Shown: positions 22,889 to 32,592 of the stretch, one piece after another
Layout: the number at the start of each line of letters is the position of its first letter
Position numbering within the stretch: position 1 is the first letter of the stretch
DNA from: Symbiodinium natans
Lineage: Eukaryota > Sar > Dinophyceae > Suessiales > Symbiodiniaceae
Reading direction: 5' to 3'
Length of the DNA: 64,000 nucleotides
NCBI GenBank assembly: GCA_905221605.1
Contig: CAJNDS010001302.1
Location: 184,001-248,000, forward strand
Notes under the pieces: generated by a model
Seen by the model: only the letters and a program-made list of their open reading frames with translations
Told to the model about the DNA's origin: nothing
Database searches by the model: none
Program-made: the position numbers and the translations under genes

Positions 22889-23690
22889 TCATGGCGGGGC
22901 AGCAGGCCCTGGATTGAAGTCTCGCAGTTGCCTGATTGCCAGCGGCACTGGTGGGCGGGTGAGTCTCGCTTTAGGCTCAGCGCTCCCGCGGGGCACGGGT
23001 AAGGCGTGCTTTAGTAAGGTCTCGGAGCCATCGGTGGCCCTGACCACCATGCTGTCGTAGGATGCCACATCCTTGGCGGTTCCATATTGGGGCTCGAAGC
23101 TTCGTCGCGCATTGGTTGGGGCCCGGAAGGCCCCCATCTCCTCCAGTCTCTCTTGCCTGCGCCGGGTGAGCTGCATGTTGTGTTGGAATTTTTTGGCATT
23201 GTCCTGGTACAATCGGAACATGGTGGATTTTTGGTGTTCCACATCCTCGGGGGCCGCATGCACGGCCTCGTGGGGCCGGCGGTTGTAGGCCAAGGTTGCG
23301 TCAGGCAGGTGCTCGCTCCAGTTGCCCCCATGTCGGGCCACGTCGCTGGCCAGGTCCCGTTTCAAGGTTTGGATGGTTCTATCTACGACTGCCAGGGCGT
23401 TCCGATCCGAGGGGTCCTTCACTCTGTGCACCACGGGGTCAGGCAGCGCCCCCTCCAGGCCATTGAATTCAACCCCTTGATCCGTGGACACAACGTAATT
23501 GGTCTCCTCCTCCACCAGCTTCGGGATGATCTCCCGGGCCGAGACCGTCTCTGTCTTCTTATCGGGCAGGGCGATCGTTGGGGCCCTCGGCCGCACTCTT
23601 GCCTAAGGACCGGGGCTTGGGGGCCAAAATCGTCCCGCAAAGCTCGCGCGGCCCGGGCATAGTCCGGGAATTCCCGCCGTGCAGCTTTCG
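22889..23690 (-). pseudogene. truncated rve integrase, element 1 copy
   Basis: Near-identical on the DNA level to the intact integrase at 53149-54159 but mutilated. Relative to that copy it has a deletion of about 101 bp (equivalent of 53838-53938) that removes the first catalytic aspartate, and further small deletions (about 6, 14 and 15 bp). It ends at about 23690, where a CA repeat and unrelated DNA start. The second (STDQG) and third (AVVDRTIQ) catalytic regions remain. The surviving open frame, 22889-23596, codes for about 235 residues. Integration activity is lost. Confidence 0.85.
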
Positions 23691-23868
23691 ATGCACACAC
23701 ACACACACACACGAAAAAAAAAAACAAGAAAACAACACAACTCCCAAACACACAGCACAAGAAAAACACCAAAAAACAAAAATACAATATCAGACAATGC
23801 CCATTCTTCTTCTTCCAATTTGGGTCAAGACGCCCCCTCTTTCCGATTTTGCAAGGTTTTCTTCAGCT
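23691..23868. other. CA/A-rich DNA between integrase stub and retrotransposon
   Basis: (CA)9 at 23696-23714, an A-rich stretch, then unrecognised sequence up to the first direct repeat of the YR element. Confidence 0.6.
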
Positions 23869-24245
23869 ACGGCGTTTTCGCGAAGCGACGAAGTTGTCTT
23901 TTTGTTTTCATAGCAGCCGGTTGAGCTGAGCAATGATTTCCAAAATCTTTACAAACTGTATTTTGAACTTCGACTTCCGTTTCTCTTGTATGTGTTTGAA
24001 GACACAAGCACAAGAGTGTGTTTACCGGTGATTTGTAGACTGATGTGGGAACCCGGGGAATCCTGAAAATTCCCGGAATTTTTGTAAATCCCCGGAAACC
24101 CCTGGCATGCCCCACCGAGGGACTGACATTAATCTGCCGCGCCGTTCTTTCAGCATGGCTCGTTTCGCACTGGCACACATTGCATGGCAGTCCATGATGT
24201 ACGCAGATATGGACAATGCTAGTGCTGAGCTATGCTAAAGTTTTT
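23869..24245 (+). repeat. split direct repeat A1
   Basis: 377 bp, no difference seen from A2 at 32169-32545 (offset 8300). It contains the ATG (24216) of the first small ORF. Confidence 0.9.
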
Positions 24246-24296
24246 GGAGTGGCCTTAGGCCTCGTGCAAGCTGGCTGCCGTGAGAGCAGCCGGCGG

Positions 24297-24656
24297 ATGG
24301 GCGACTCTGGTTCGAACTCAGAGACTCCGCCAGCCCCTCGGCCCTCTGAGACCTTTGTGACGGTCCAGCGGTGGACTGATCAAGCAGTTTGGGACCATCA
24401 GCAGATAGCAGCCTTGCAGGTAGCGGTTTCGGACCTTCGGGATCAGATTAGTTTGATACATACCAGCCTTGAGGCACTCCGTCGTGATCGCGTGAGCGCC
24501 TTGCAGGGGCTGGGGCTTCCGCCGCAAGAGTGGGCTGACACCAACCTTCTCAGTCGCGTTGTGTCCCTCCTCCGAGATCTCGCCGGAAAGGTCCGCTACT
24601 TGTGGCTGCATTACGGGGCACCCTTGCCCTCTGCTGTGCCAGTGGAGGACCCGTAG
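24297..24656 (+). CDS. small coiled-coil ORF at the head of the YR retrotransposon
   Basis: The frame is open from an ATG at 24216 inside repeat A1, but MGDSGSNSETPP at 24297 is a more natural start, giving 119 residues. After a Pro/Ser-rich start comes a helical, heptad-like stretch (QQIAALQVAVSDLRDQISLI and following). It stops eight bases before the recombinase ATG, so the two could be co-translated. No family recognised; a small structural or assembly role is a guess. Confidence 0.5.
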   Translation: MGDSGSNSETPPAPRPSETFVTVQRWTDQAVWDHQQIAALQVAVSDLRDQISLIHTSLEALRRDRVSALQGLGLPPQEWADTNLLSRVVSLLRDLAGKVRYLWLHYGAPLPSAVPVEDP

Positions 24657-24664
24657 CTTCAGAG

Positions 24665-26443
24665 ATGCAGCCAGCACCTCCAGCCGGGGGCCAGAAGCGT
24701 CGCATGGAAGACGTCATCTCCAACTGCCGATTTTTGGACTTTCGTGCCAAGCGCATCGTGATGCCCTGGGATCGTGGAGTTTTCGGTTTTGTCTTCGGAG
24801 TCCCGCCTGCTGTTGAACCCCTGGTTTACTTTTCCGACCCCCCATGGGAGCCTGATAGCAGCGCGGTTCGAAGTGGAGTCCAGCAGGCCTCTCAGGAGAT
24901 TTTGCCAAACGCTACCCAGAAATTTGCACGGCAGCGAGCTCAGTGTGCCGCCTTGTTCAAGTCGGATGATGCAGTGCGCTTTGAAGCCTTGCGCAAGATC
25001 AAAGTTTTGACACTTTTGGAGCCTGCTGCCTCATCCTTTGGGCGTAATCTAGTAGCCGATGCCGCCCTGTTGTCCGACGACAGTGAGCTGCAGAAATCGT
25101 TTACTGATGCATTCGCGAACAAGAGTACTGCCACGCTGGCCAAGCGGACAGCCTCGTACTGGCGTTTTGCGGAGTTTTGCTTAGCTTCCGGTCTGGGTTC
25201 CCCGTTGCGAGCCGATGAAGCCACTCTTTACTCTTGTATGAAGCATTTGCAAGCAAACGGAGCCCCGACCTCCGGGAAATCTTTCCTTGAGAGCTGGAAC
25301 TTCATGTCTGCCCTGCTTGGTTTTGCGCCTACCGCAGGTTCTCCCGTGTCCATTCGTGTTCGAGGTGCAGCTGCCGCCCTTGCAGCGACGAAGAAGCCCC
25401 TCGTGCAGGCTGCTCCCTTGACGGTTGACATGATTCGTGCACTAGAGCGCATTGTGGTGAAGTCCCCGTATCCTCATTGGTGCGTCATAGCCGGGCATAT
25501 TTTGTTTTGTGTTGGCAGCTGTGCTCGTTTTTCCGACACCATGTACCTGGACTCGCTAGAATGCAGCAGTGCCGACGATGTGTATCTCCTGGAAGCCGCT
25601 TCTGTGTCTTACAAGACTGCCCAAGGCGACCGAAAGAACCTTCTGCTGCCGCTCCTCAGTTTGGGGTGTTTCTTGTACACAAGCGCCTGGGGGCCGGCCT
25701 GGATGCAAGCTCGGCAGGATGCCGGTCTCTCGCTGAAGCCATCCCTGCCCGCCTTCAGCGAGGCGGCCCAATGCTGGCTCACACGTCGCATGTCGACTGG
25801 TGAACTAAGCTTGTACCTTCGGGAATTCCTGGTAGCCAGCCAGATTGATTTGCCCCCTGCTAGTCGCGTGTCTTCCCACAGCTCAAAGGCTACCATGCTT
25901 AGCTGGCTTGCGAAATTCGGTGGCATATCTTTAGAAGACCGGCGAATTGCCGGACATCATCTCGATCCCGCTTCCCGCTCGCCACTCACCTACAGTCGGG
26001 ACGAGCTTTGTCGTCTCATGAAAATCTTTTCTGACATTCTGCGGAAGATTCGAGCTGGCCAGTTCAAGCCCGATGACAGTCGAGTCATGCGATTGGCAGT
26101 CATGATCCAAGCATCTGAAGGACCTCAGCTTCAGGAGAAGGTGGTGGAACACGACCCTTTTGTGTCGGATTCCGAAGCTGAGGGCTCTGACCTGGACGTC
26201 GACGATCTCGAGGCCAGAGCTGTGGGGGTGCCTCTTGATGCTGCTCTCACGGCGGCGCAGGTTTCGAGTGTTTTCAGCAAGATGCATATTTACAGCAGGA
26301 CGGTGCATATACAGGCTTCCGAAGGGGCCAAGTTCTTGTGTGGCCGACCCATAACCCGCAATTTTGGCGAGTTGGATCAGAATGTTCCTGCCTCTGACCT
26401 GCTCGTATGCAAGCGGTGTAGCCAAACATACAAGAGCAGCTGA
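24665..26443 (+). CDS. tyrosine recombinase of the YR retrotransposon
   Basis: 592 residues from the ATG at 24665. A SAM-like N-terminal core-binding region (STATLAKRTASYWRFAEF) precedes the catalytic domain. Catalytic residues visible: Arg288 in GSCARFSDTM, a lysine in the beta-hairpin (SYKTAQGDRK), His405 in SSHSSKATML with lysine at 408 where most families have arginine (HxxK instead of HxxR), His431/432 in GHH, and the nucleophile Tyr443 in SPLTYSRDEL. The C-terminus has Cys pairs (CGRPITRNF...CKRC). It would integrate a circular cDNA without making a target duplication, as known for DIRS-type elements. The reading frame is intact. Confidence 0.87.
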   Translation: MQPAPPAGGQKRRMEDVISNCRFLDFRAKRIVMPWDRGVFGFVFGVPPAVEPLVYFSDPPWEPDSSAVRSGVQQASQEILPNATQKFARQRAQCAALFKSDDAVRFEALRKIKVLTLLEPAASSFGRNLVADAALLSDDSELQKSFTDAFANKSTATLAKRTASYWRFAEFCLASGLGSPLRADEATLYSCMKHLQANGAPTSGKSFLESWNFMSALLGFAPTAGSPVSIRVRGAAAALAATKKPLVQAAPLTVDMIRALERIVVKSPYPHWCVIAGHILFCVGSCARFSDTMYLDSLECSSADDVYLLEAASVSYKTAQGDRKNLLLPLLSLGCFLYTSAWGPAWMQARQDAGLSLKPSLPAFSEAAQCWLTRRMSTGELSLYLREFLVASQIDLPPASRVSSHSSKATMLSWLAKFGGISLEDRRIAGHHLDPASRSPLTYSRDELCRLMKIFSDILRKIRAGQFKPDDSRVMRLAVMIQASEGPQLQEKVVEHDPFVSDSEAEGSDLDVDDLEARAVGVPLDAALTAAQVSSVFSKMHIYSRTVHIQASEGAKFLCGRPITRNFGELDQNVPASDLLVCKRCSQTYKSS

Positions 26444-26917
26444 TACCGTCCCGCGGAGAGCTAAAACAGTTTGCGCCCTTTCACTTCCTTTTGCTCGCCT
26501 GTCGGGTACTCGGATTTCATCCAAGCCCGCGTTGAGGCGCTTAGCCAAGCTGCACCCCGCTTGTAGTTCCTGGACTGCTATTTACATGTCCTTAGACATC
26601 ATGCAAATCAAGTCTTTGCTGCCCGCGGTAACCGGGGTACTCCCCTAGCCGCGCTAAGCTGTACTACGACAGTATCCGGTCTGCTCGTCGTCTACGAGGC
26701 GGTATTCGGGACTGACCCCAAGCCGCCTGGCGATGCAGGTCCGTCCTTGGCCGGCGTGGGTGCAGTATTTGGTCAACATTCTCGAGCTCTGTAGCTTTCT
26801 GCAACTTTGAGCTTCAGGGTAGCGTTCTGCAAATTCTGAGCTTCAGTGACATTATGCAACTTTCATGCCACATGCAGCTCTGCCTTGTGTTCCGCGCAGC
26901 TTTTGTCCCGAGGCAAC
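26444..26917. other. spacer between recombinase and Gag-like ORF
   Basis: About 470 bp without a gene. Short repeats of 'cttcagngt..ttctgcaa' occur at about 26795-26860. It may hold an internal promoter; none can be named from sequence. Confidence 0.4.
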
Positions 26918-28144
26918 ATGTCCTCACTTGATAGTCGTGCAGCCTTCAAGGCACGAGCCTTGGAGCTCAATTTTCCAGAGGAGGCTTTAGCTAAGCTGGC
27001 GGCCGTGCATGTGGACACCTTCGGTTCCTTAGCGTTCATCGGCCCTTTGTCGGCCGGGAACAGCGATGAAGGCCCTTTGGTTGCTACCCTGAGGCGTGCC
27101 TTGGGGCAGGCGCCCAGCGACCAAGTGCTATGCATTGCTCGAAGACTTTGGTTTGAGAGCACCACACAAGCCCTTGCTGAGATGCGTGGGAAAGTCGAGC
27201 GGACTGACACCTCCGAGCCAGTTCGCATGCCTCTCGCTGAGCGCACCCAACGCATCAGTGAGTTGCAGAAACGCCTGGTGGGCATCCATTGGAGCGCTGA
27301 CGTTGAGCCCTCGCACAAGCTCCAAGACTTGGTTGCACAAATGGTCGCCGATCAATCCCTGCTCTGGCTGCCATGGGAGCGCCTGACCAGTCGGGCTCTT
27401 GAGATCACTACTGAGAAGGTCGACCATTCTGTGGGGTTCGATTCTGCTGGGAACTTGAAGTTGCTCCGCCGTTCCAGTGACCCCAGCTGCAGCACGTTAG
27501 GGGAATACGCCATCAAGTTGGCGCTGCAACGCCGCAGCCTTGCCTTCGAGTTGGGACGGATTTGCCGCTATGAGCATTTGGAGCGCTGGCATGATCAGCT
27601 CTTGCAGACGCACATGCGCTCTCAGCCACCAGGGATGCAACGTGTCTCCCTCCAACAGCTCCGTGAGGCCGACAAAATGCTGTGGACCCGCATCGCTGAG
27701 GACACCAGAGGAGCTTTGTCCATTCGACCCGATGGCTCCTACCCTTTTGAGGCTTCGCTCGCCAAGTGGAAGGATCACACGCAGGTGCAGTGCTACCTCA
27801 TCCCGTTGCTTAAGCAGACTGCCCCGGATCCAGATCTTCCCCTTAAGCCCAAACAACCCAACAAGCCGCCTAACAAGCCTGTGCGCAAGGATCGTGATCT
27901 TGCTCTCAAGCCTCCGACCAATCCGCAGGCGCCCAAGACTCCTGGCGAAGGGGACAAGAAAAAGACCTGGACCGTGCCCTCCGGCTGCCACTCTCAGGAC
28001 GCCGAGGGAAAGCCCTTGTGTTTCTCCTTCAACTTACGGGGTTGCACCTTCGCCAAGGCGGGAAAGAGGTGCCGACGAGGGCGCCATGTGTGCTGGAAGT
28101 GCCTGGGACCTCATCCGGCTTACGAGTGTCCGGAGTTTCAGTGA
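26918..28144 (+). CDS. Gag-like protein with C-terminal Cys/His zinc motif
   Basis: 408 residues from the ATG at 26918. The N-terminal two thirds are helical and unrecognised (MSSLDSRAAFKARALELNF...). A Pro/Lys-rich linker (KPKQPNKPPNKP) follows at about 27845-27960. The end carries CFSFNLRGCTF...KRC..GRHVCWKCLGPHPAYEC, which fits a CCCH finger plus a CxxC..HxxxxC knuckle for RNA binding. It stops at a single TGA, and the same frame stays open straight into Pol. Confidence 0.7.
   Translation: MSSLDSRAAFKARALELNFPEEALAKLAAVHVDTFGSLAFIGPLSAGNSDEGPLVATLRRALGQAPSDQVLCIARRLWFESTTQALAEMRGKVERTDTSEPVRMPLAERTQRISELQKRLVGIHWSADVEPSHKLQDLVAQMVADQSLLWLPWERLTSRALEITTEKVDHSVGFDSAGNLKLLRRSSDPSCSTLGEYAIKLALQRRSLAFELGRICRYEHLERWHDQLLQTHMRSQPPGMQRVSLQQLREADKMLWTRIAEDTRGALSIRPDGSYPFEASLAKWKDHTQVQCYLIPLLKQTAPDPDLPLKPKQPNKPPNKPVRKDRDLALKPPTNPQAPKTPGEGDKKKTWTVPSGCHSQDAEGKPLCFSFNLRGCTFAKAGKRCRRGRHVCWKCLGPHPAYECPEFQ
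28142..28144 (+). promoter_or_regulatory. in-frame TGA between Gag-like ORF and Pol, candidate readthrough stop
   Basis: Context CAG TGA TCG. Both ORFs are in the same frame. The Pol frame has no ATG for roughly its first 400 codons, so it is most simply expressed by reading through this stop. This is inference from frame and lack of a start. Confidence 0.5.
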
Positions 28145-31100
28145 TCGGCCGCTGCGGCCGCCGGCATAGTGAATCCCGTCTTTCGGGATGATGAGACCGG
28201 TGGCAACCGCTACGCTGCTGAACAGCTCGCCAGTTCGCTCCTCAGCCGATCTTGCATATCTCCAGATGACCTTTTGCGTTTGAGCCTTGCTTTGCCGTCG
28301 GAAGTCCCCGCCCGGGGAGTTGACATTTCCGGTAGCCGTTCTGTTAGTTTGGGTGCTTTCGCTTGCTCCAAGCTCCCGGGCTTGCTTGTTCGCGACACGA
28401 GCAAACAGCACCCCTTGTCCACTCGAGTTTTCTCCCGCTTCGTCAGAGGACTTTGCCCTGACTTCACGTGCACCACGATTGCAGTCTTCACAAACCTCAA
28501 AACCGACCTTCACCAGGACACTGCGAATGACCCTGCAAGCCAAAACCTTTTGTACCCCTTGACGGCCTTCTCTGAAGGAGGCGTCTGGTGTGAGGACCCC
28601 GCCGGCAGCACCCCCTTTGTTCATCAGGGTCAAACCTTGTGGGGCCGAGTGCTTGAAGTGTCGCAAGGGCTATGTTTTTTGCCGGCTCCCAACAGGCGAC
28701 ACGCCACCCTTCCGTGGAAAGGTGACCGCGCTGTGCTTGTGTGCTACACTGCCAAAGAGACCGCCGACATTCCCCCCGAAACCCGGTCCTTCTTGGAAGC
28801 CCTTGATTTCCCCCTTCCGCCTGCCACTCAGAGTGTCCCTAAGACCTTACCCCTTGCCTCGCCTACCTCCCAGACCAACCCTGATCCTTCAGGACCCCTC
28901 TTTGTTGAGCTTTTTGCAGGTTGCGCCCGCCTCTCCAGGTTTTGTCAGGCCGCAGGCTTTCGAGTGTTGCCCGTTGATGCCCCCTGGAACCCACACAAGC
29001 CCGAGCATCCCGTGCTTGTCTTGGACCTCACCGAACCGGCCTGTCAGCAGCAGCTCCTGGCCCGGCTTCTTGAGGAAGCTCCTTTCGCGGTCCACGTTGC
29101 TCTCCCGTGCGGCACGGGCAGTCGCGCTCGTGAGCGACCTATCAGCAAGAAAGCTCGACTTCAAGGGGCTCCTGAGCCTCGCCCCCTCAGAGACGCCGAG
29201 CACGTTCTCGGACTGCCTGGGCTTTCAGAGAAGGATCAGATCCGCGTCGACAAGTCCAATGAACTCTGTCGCTTCGTGGTCTTCTTGTTGCAGCAACTGC
29301 CCAGCTCCTGCCATCTGAGCATAGAGAATCCGGAGAACTCCTGGATTTGGGCGGTCCTCGCCTACTTCGTTCGCAACTCCAAGTGCCCCCTCCTGCTCAA
29401 GCGCTGGTCGTCCATGCAAGACGTGTGTTTCAGCAACTGCATGAAGGGCGGCAGGCGACCCAAGCGCACCCGCTTTCGTTGTAGTCATGCTTTACTTCAA
29501 AGCCTGGAAGCAGACTGCGACGGCATGCATGAACATCTGCCCTACCTTGTCTACCGTTGCAACGGGTCCTGGAGTTTCTCCACTGCCCAGGAAGCCGAGT
29601 ATCCCGCGGGACTGTGCTACGAGATGGCGTCCCTCCTTTCCGCTGCAGCGGGCCTGCCAGGCCGACTTGACCCCCCAGCAGGCCCTCGACCCTTGTGGCC
29701 ACAGCAGAAGGGCACCCGCAAACTCCTCCCGGAGTTCCTCGAGTTTAGCGCAACCCCTCCTTTGGATAGGCCCTTTAAAGAGTTCACCTCCGATTTAGAG
29801 GGTTCTAGCGGGAGGTTTGGGGTGTATAGAACGCCTCAGGAATTCGTTCAATGTGCACTGGAGCTTGACCACCCCTTCGACGTCCAGCACTGTGTTCCTG
29901 ATGCAGTGAAGAGGAACATCTTTCGGAGACTGACGGAGGGACCTACGGCTTTCGCTTCGGAAAGGGTTCAGATGTTTCAGAAACTGAACCAGCTGGAAAA
30001 AGAACTTCGTTATGAAGAGGCGCGGTTGCATTCCGTGCTGCCCGAGCATGTTCGCGAGGTGGTCAAGGACAAGAATTTGTTGCTTTGGGCGCATCTTTTG
30101 GAGGAAACGTTGTTTGCCGACAAGGGCGTTTTCGAGCTGATGAAGGGGGTGGATCTTGTGGGCAAACCCGACAAGTCGCCGCTGTTCGACGTCAAAGAGG
30201 TCCCGGCAACTTCTGACGGAAACCTTCTTTTGGAATCTGCCAGCTGGAGAAGGGAGCGACTCAAAGGGCGTGACCCGCACAAGGACGATGCCGCAGCTAG
30301 GCAGAAGCTGTGGGACTGTACGATCAAAGACAGAGACAACGGTTTCTTGAAAGGCCCCTTTGCCTCTGAGAACGAGGTCAGGGAGCACCTGGGAGTCGAC
30401 GAGTTCGTGTGCTCGCGGCGTTTCCTCATAGAGCAAGGGACCCCGGAAAGGCCGAAGGCCAGACCCATCGACAACTACAAGGAGGGGGGCGTGAACGAGG
30501 CCTACCACTGCTTGGAGAAGCTTGCCCTCTTTGATGTCAACTGGATGACAGCCATCAGCACGTACATAGCTAGAGTTTCTGATCCTTCATCGCCTTTGGA
30601 AGTGGAGCTCAGCTGTGGTGAGGTGCTCAGGGGCGAAATTCATCCACAATGGAAGTCTCGGCCACCTAGATGGCTGGGACGCACGCTGGACCTTGAAAAA
30701 GCTTACCGACAAGTTCCACTGTCGTGTGATTCACTGAAGTTTGGCGTTGTCATGGTCACGGAACCTTCGACAGGACAACACCGCTACTTCGTGGCGCAGA
30801 GCCTCCCCTTCGGGGCTACTTCGTCGGTATTCGCTTTTAACAGGCTGTCGAGATCGATTTTGCACCTGAGCTGGCATCTTCTCGGTCTGGTTTCTGGATG
30901 CTTCTACGACGACTTTCCTCTTCTGGAGGTAGACACTTCGGCAAAACTTTCTTCAGAGTCATTTGAGCATATGCTTCGGAAGCTTGGGTGGAAGTACTCA
31001 ACTGAGCCTGAGAAGTCGCTGCCCTTCGAAGAGACCTTCGACCTTCTGGGGATTAGGCTGAATGCTGGCGGCATCGCTGATGGCGTGGTCTCCTTGCACA

Positions 31101-31903
31101 ACAAGCCTAGCAGGTTGGACAGGATGAAAGACGCACTTCTCAGGATGAGCTTGAGTGGCAAATGGGACATTCACTCCATCCAATCGCTGCAAGGGCAAGT
31201 CAACTTCGCTGTCGGATTCGCTTCGGGAAGAGGTCTGAAGTTGCTACAAAGGGCTTTGGGAAGTTTTCTTCGCGATCCTGGGATGCGGACCGTTTCTGAC
31301 TTGCGCTCGCTCTGCAGTTTTGGGGTGGATCTCATAGACGCCTGTACGCCTAGAATCTTTGCCTGCAGGGGACCCGTGAGTCCCGTGGTGATCTTTACTG
31401 ACGCTGCCTATGAACATGGGATCGCATCTTATGGCGTGGTGGTAATTGATCGCTTCACCGACACAAGGTTGGTCGCTGGAGGGAGGATTCCGGATTCGCT
31501 GGTTAGGTTCTGGCGGCTGGATAGCCCTGAACAGGTGATCGGGCAGGCCGAGGCGTTCGCTGTGGTTGCAGCCCGACAATCCTTCTCTCGCCTGCTCACG
31601 GGAAGGAGGGCCATCTATTTCGTGGACAACGAAGGAGCGAGAGAAGTTCTGATTAAAGGGGGAAGCAGATCCCGAACGATGCTGCTACTGGCTTCGATCT
31701 TCTTCGAGCTCGAGAATGAAGATCAGGGAGTCACTTGGCTGGAGCGTGTGCCTTCTCAGAGTAACATTGCAGATCCTCCGAGTCGTGGTTTGGTTACGGA
31801 GACAGCAGCCCTGATCAAAGGTCGTGAGACTGCGCTTAGTATCGAGAGTCTGTGCGCGAAGTGCATGGCTACTGTACAGATACCCTGGGAACTCCTCAAA
31901 TAG
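28145..31903 (+). CDS. retrotransposon Pol: 2OG-oxygenase-like, C5-methyltransferase-like, RT, RNase H
   Basis: About 1250 codons open without interruption. Residues are numbered from the GTG at 28169. Residues 1-240 form an oxygenase-like domain: LHQD (His115, Asp117), GGVWCED, His178 and Arg187. Residues 243-450 resemble a cytosine-C5 methyltransferase: VELFAGCARLSRF (SAM loop), ALPCGTGSR (PC motif), IENPENSWIW (ENP in place of ENV). The RT spans about 740-990, with LDLEKAYRQV at about 840 and CFYDDF at about 910. RNase H follows with IFTDAAY at about 1075, FVDNEGA at about 1151 and SNIADPPSRG near the end, typical of DIRS-type elements. The target of the modification domains is unknown; protecting or silencing element DNA is a guess. 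Confidence 0.82.
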   Translation, partial: SAAAAAGIVNPVFRDDETGGNRYAAEQLASSLLSRSCISPDDLLRLSLALPSEVPARGVDISGSRSVSLGAFACSKLPGLLVRDTSKQHPLSTRVFSRFVRGLCPDFTCTTIAVFTNLKTDLHQDTANDPASQNLLYPLTAFSEGGVWCEDPAGSTPFVHQGQTLWGRVLEVSQGLCFLPAPNRRHATLPWKGDRAVLVCYTAKETADIPPETRSFLEALDFPLPPATQSVPKTLPLASPTSQTNPDPSGPLFVELFAGCARLSRFCQAAGFRVLPVDAPWNPHKPEHPVLVLDLTEPACQQQLLARLLEEAPFAVHVALPCGTGSRARERPISKKARLQGAPEPRPLRDAEHVLGLPGLSEKDQIRVDKSNELCRFVVFLLQQLPSSCHLSIENPENSWIWAVLAYFVRNSKCPLLLKRWSSMQDVCFSNCMKGGRRPKRTRFRCSHALLQSLEADCDGMHEHLPYLVYRCNGSWSFSTAQEAEYPAGLCYEMASLLSAAAGLPGRLDPPAGPRPLWPQQKGTRKLLPEFLEFSATPPLDRPFKEFTSDLEGSSGRFGVYRTPQEFVQCALELDHPFDVQHCVPDAVKRNIFRRLTEGPTAFASERVQMFQKLNQLEKELRYEEARLHSVLPEHVREVVKDKNLLLWAHLLEETLFADKGVFELMKGVDLVGKPDKSPLFDVKEVPATSDGNLLLESASWRRERLKGRDPHKDDAAARQKLWDCTIKDRDNGFLKGPFASENEVREHLGVDEFVCSRRFLIEQGTPERPKARPIDNYKEGGVNEAYHCLEKLALFDVNWMTAISTYIARVSDPSSPLEVELSCGEVLRGEIHPQWKSRPPRWLGRTLDLEKAYRQVPLSCDSLKFGVVMVTEPSTGQHRYFVAQSLPFGATSSVFAFNRLSRSILHLSWHLLGLVSGCFYDDFPLLEVDTSAKLSSESFEHMLRKLGWKYSTEPEKSLPFEETFDLLGIRLNAGGIADGVVSLHNKPSRLDRMKDALLRMSLSGKWDIHSIQSLQGQVNFAVGFASGRGLKLLQRALGSFLRDPGMRTVSDLRSLCSFGVDLIDACTPRIFACRGPVSPVVIFTDAAYEHGIASYGVVVIDRFTDTRLVAGGRIPDSLVRFWRLDSPEQVIGQAEAFAVVAARQSFSRLLTGRRAIYFVDNEGAREVLIKGGSRSRTMLLLASIFFELENEDQGVTWLERVPSQSNIADPPSRGLVTETAALIKGRETALSIESLCAKCMATVQIPWELLK

Positions 31904-31920
31904 TTACGGTCACTTTTAAA

Positions 31921-32110
31921 GGGGGTTATGCGTGTTGGGGCAAATCGGTAACATGCACCTAAACAGCCAGTGCGCATCTCAACGCATACATGCTGGGTGC
32001 TCCAACCGAAAACCTTCGAAAGAACTCTTCACTCTTCGAACGCCTCGCTTTTGATTGACCCCTGACCGTGGAAAAAAGAGGGGAGCGTCCTCGTACAGAG
32101 TTTATGTGAT
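31921..32110 (+). repeat. split direct repeat B1
   Basis: 190 bp starting GGGGGTTATGCGTG, no difference seen from 32593-32782. It begins 17 bases after the Pol stop. Confidence 0.9.
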
Positions 32111-32168
32111 CTAGATTCTTCATGAACATATTTTGGAATAGATTGGGAATCATTGTGAAAACTTAAAG

Positions 32169-32545
32169 ACGGCGTTTTCGCGAAGCGACGAAGTTGTCTT
32201 TTTGTTTTCATAGCAGCCGGTTGAGCTGAGCAATGATTTCCAAAATCTTTACAAACTGTATTTTGAACTTCGACTTCCGTTTCTCTTGTATGTGTTTGAA
32301 GACACAAGCACAAGAGTGTGTTTACCGGTGATTTGTAGACTGATGTGGGAACCCGGGGAATCCTGAAAATTCCCGGAATTTTTGTAAATCCCCGGAAACC
32401 CCTGGCATGCCCCACCGAGGGACTGACATTAATCTGCCGCGCCGTTCTTTCAGCATGGCTCGTTTCGCACTGGCACACATTGCATGGCAGTCCATGATGT
32501 ACGCAGATATGGACAATGCTAGTGCTGAGCTATGCTAAAGTTTTT
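32169..32545 (+). repeat. split direct repeat A2
   Basis: 377-bp copy of 23869-24245, separated from B1 by 58 bp of unrelated sequence. Confidence 0.9.
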
Positions 32546-32592
32546 CACCCGCCCTCCCACCCTCGGAGTTTTTCCTTACCGATTTGGAGAGG

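Noticed and set aside
24216-24296. ATG at 24216 as start of the small retrotransposon ORF
   Set aside because: It lies in repeat A1, which is also present without the ORF at 32516; the start at 24297 is outside the repeat and more protein-like. Not excluded.
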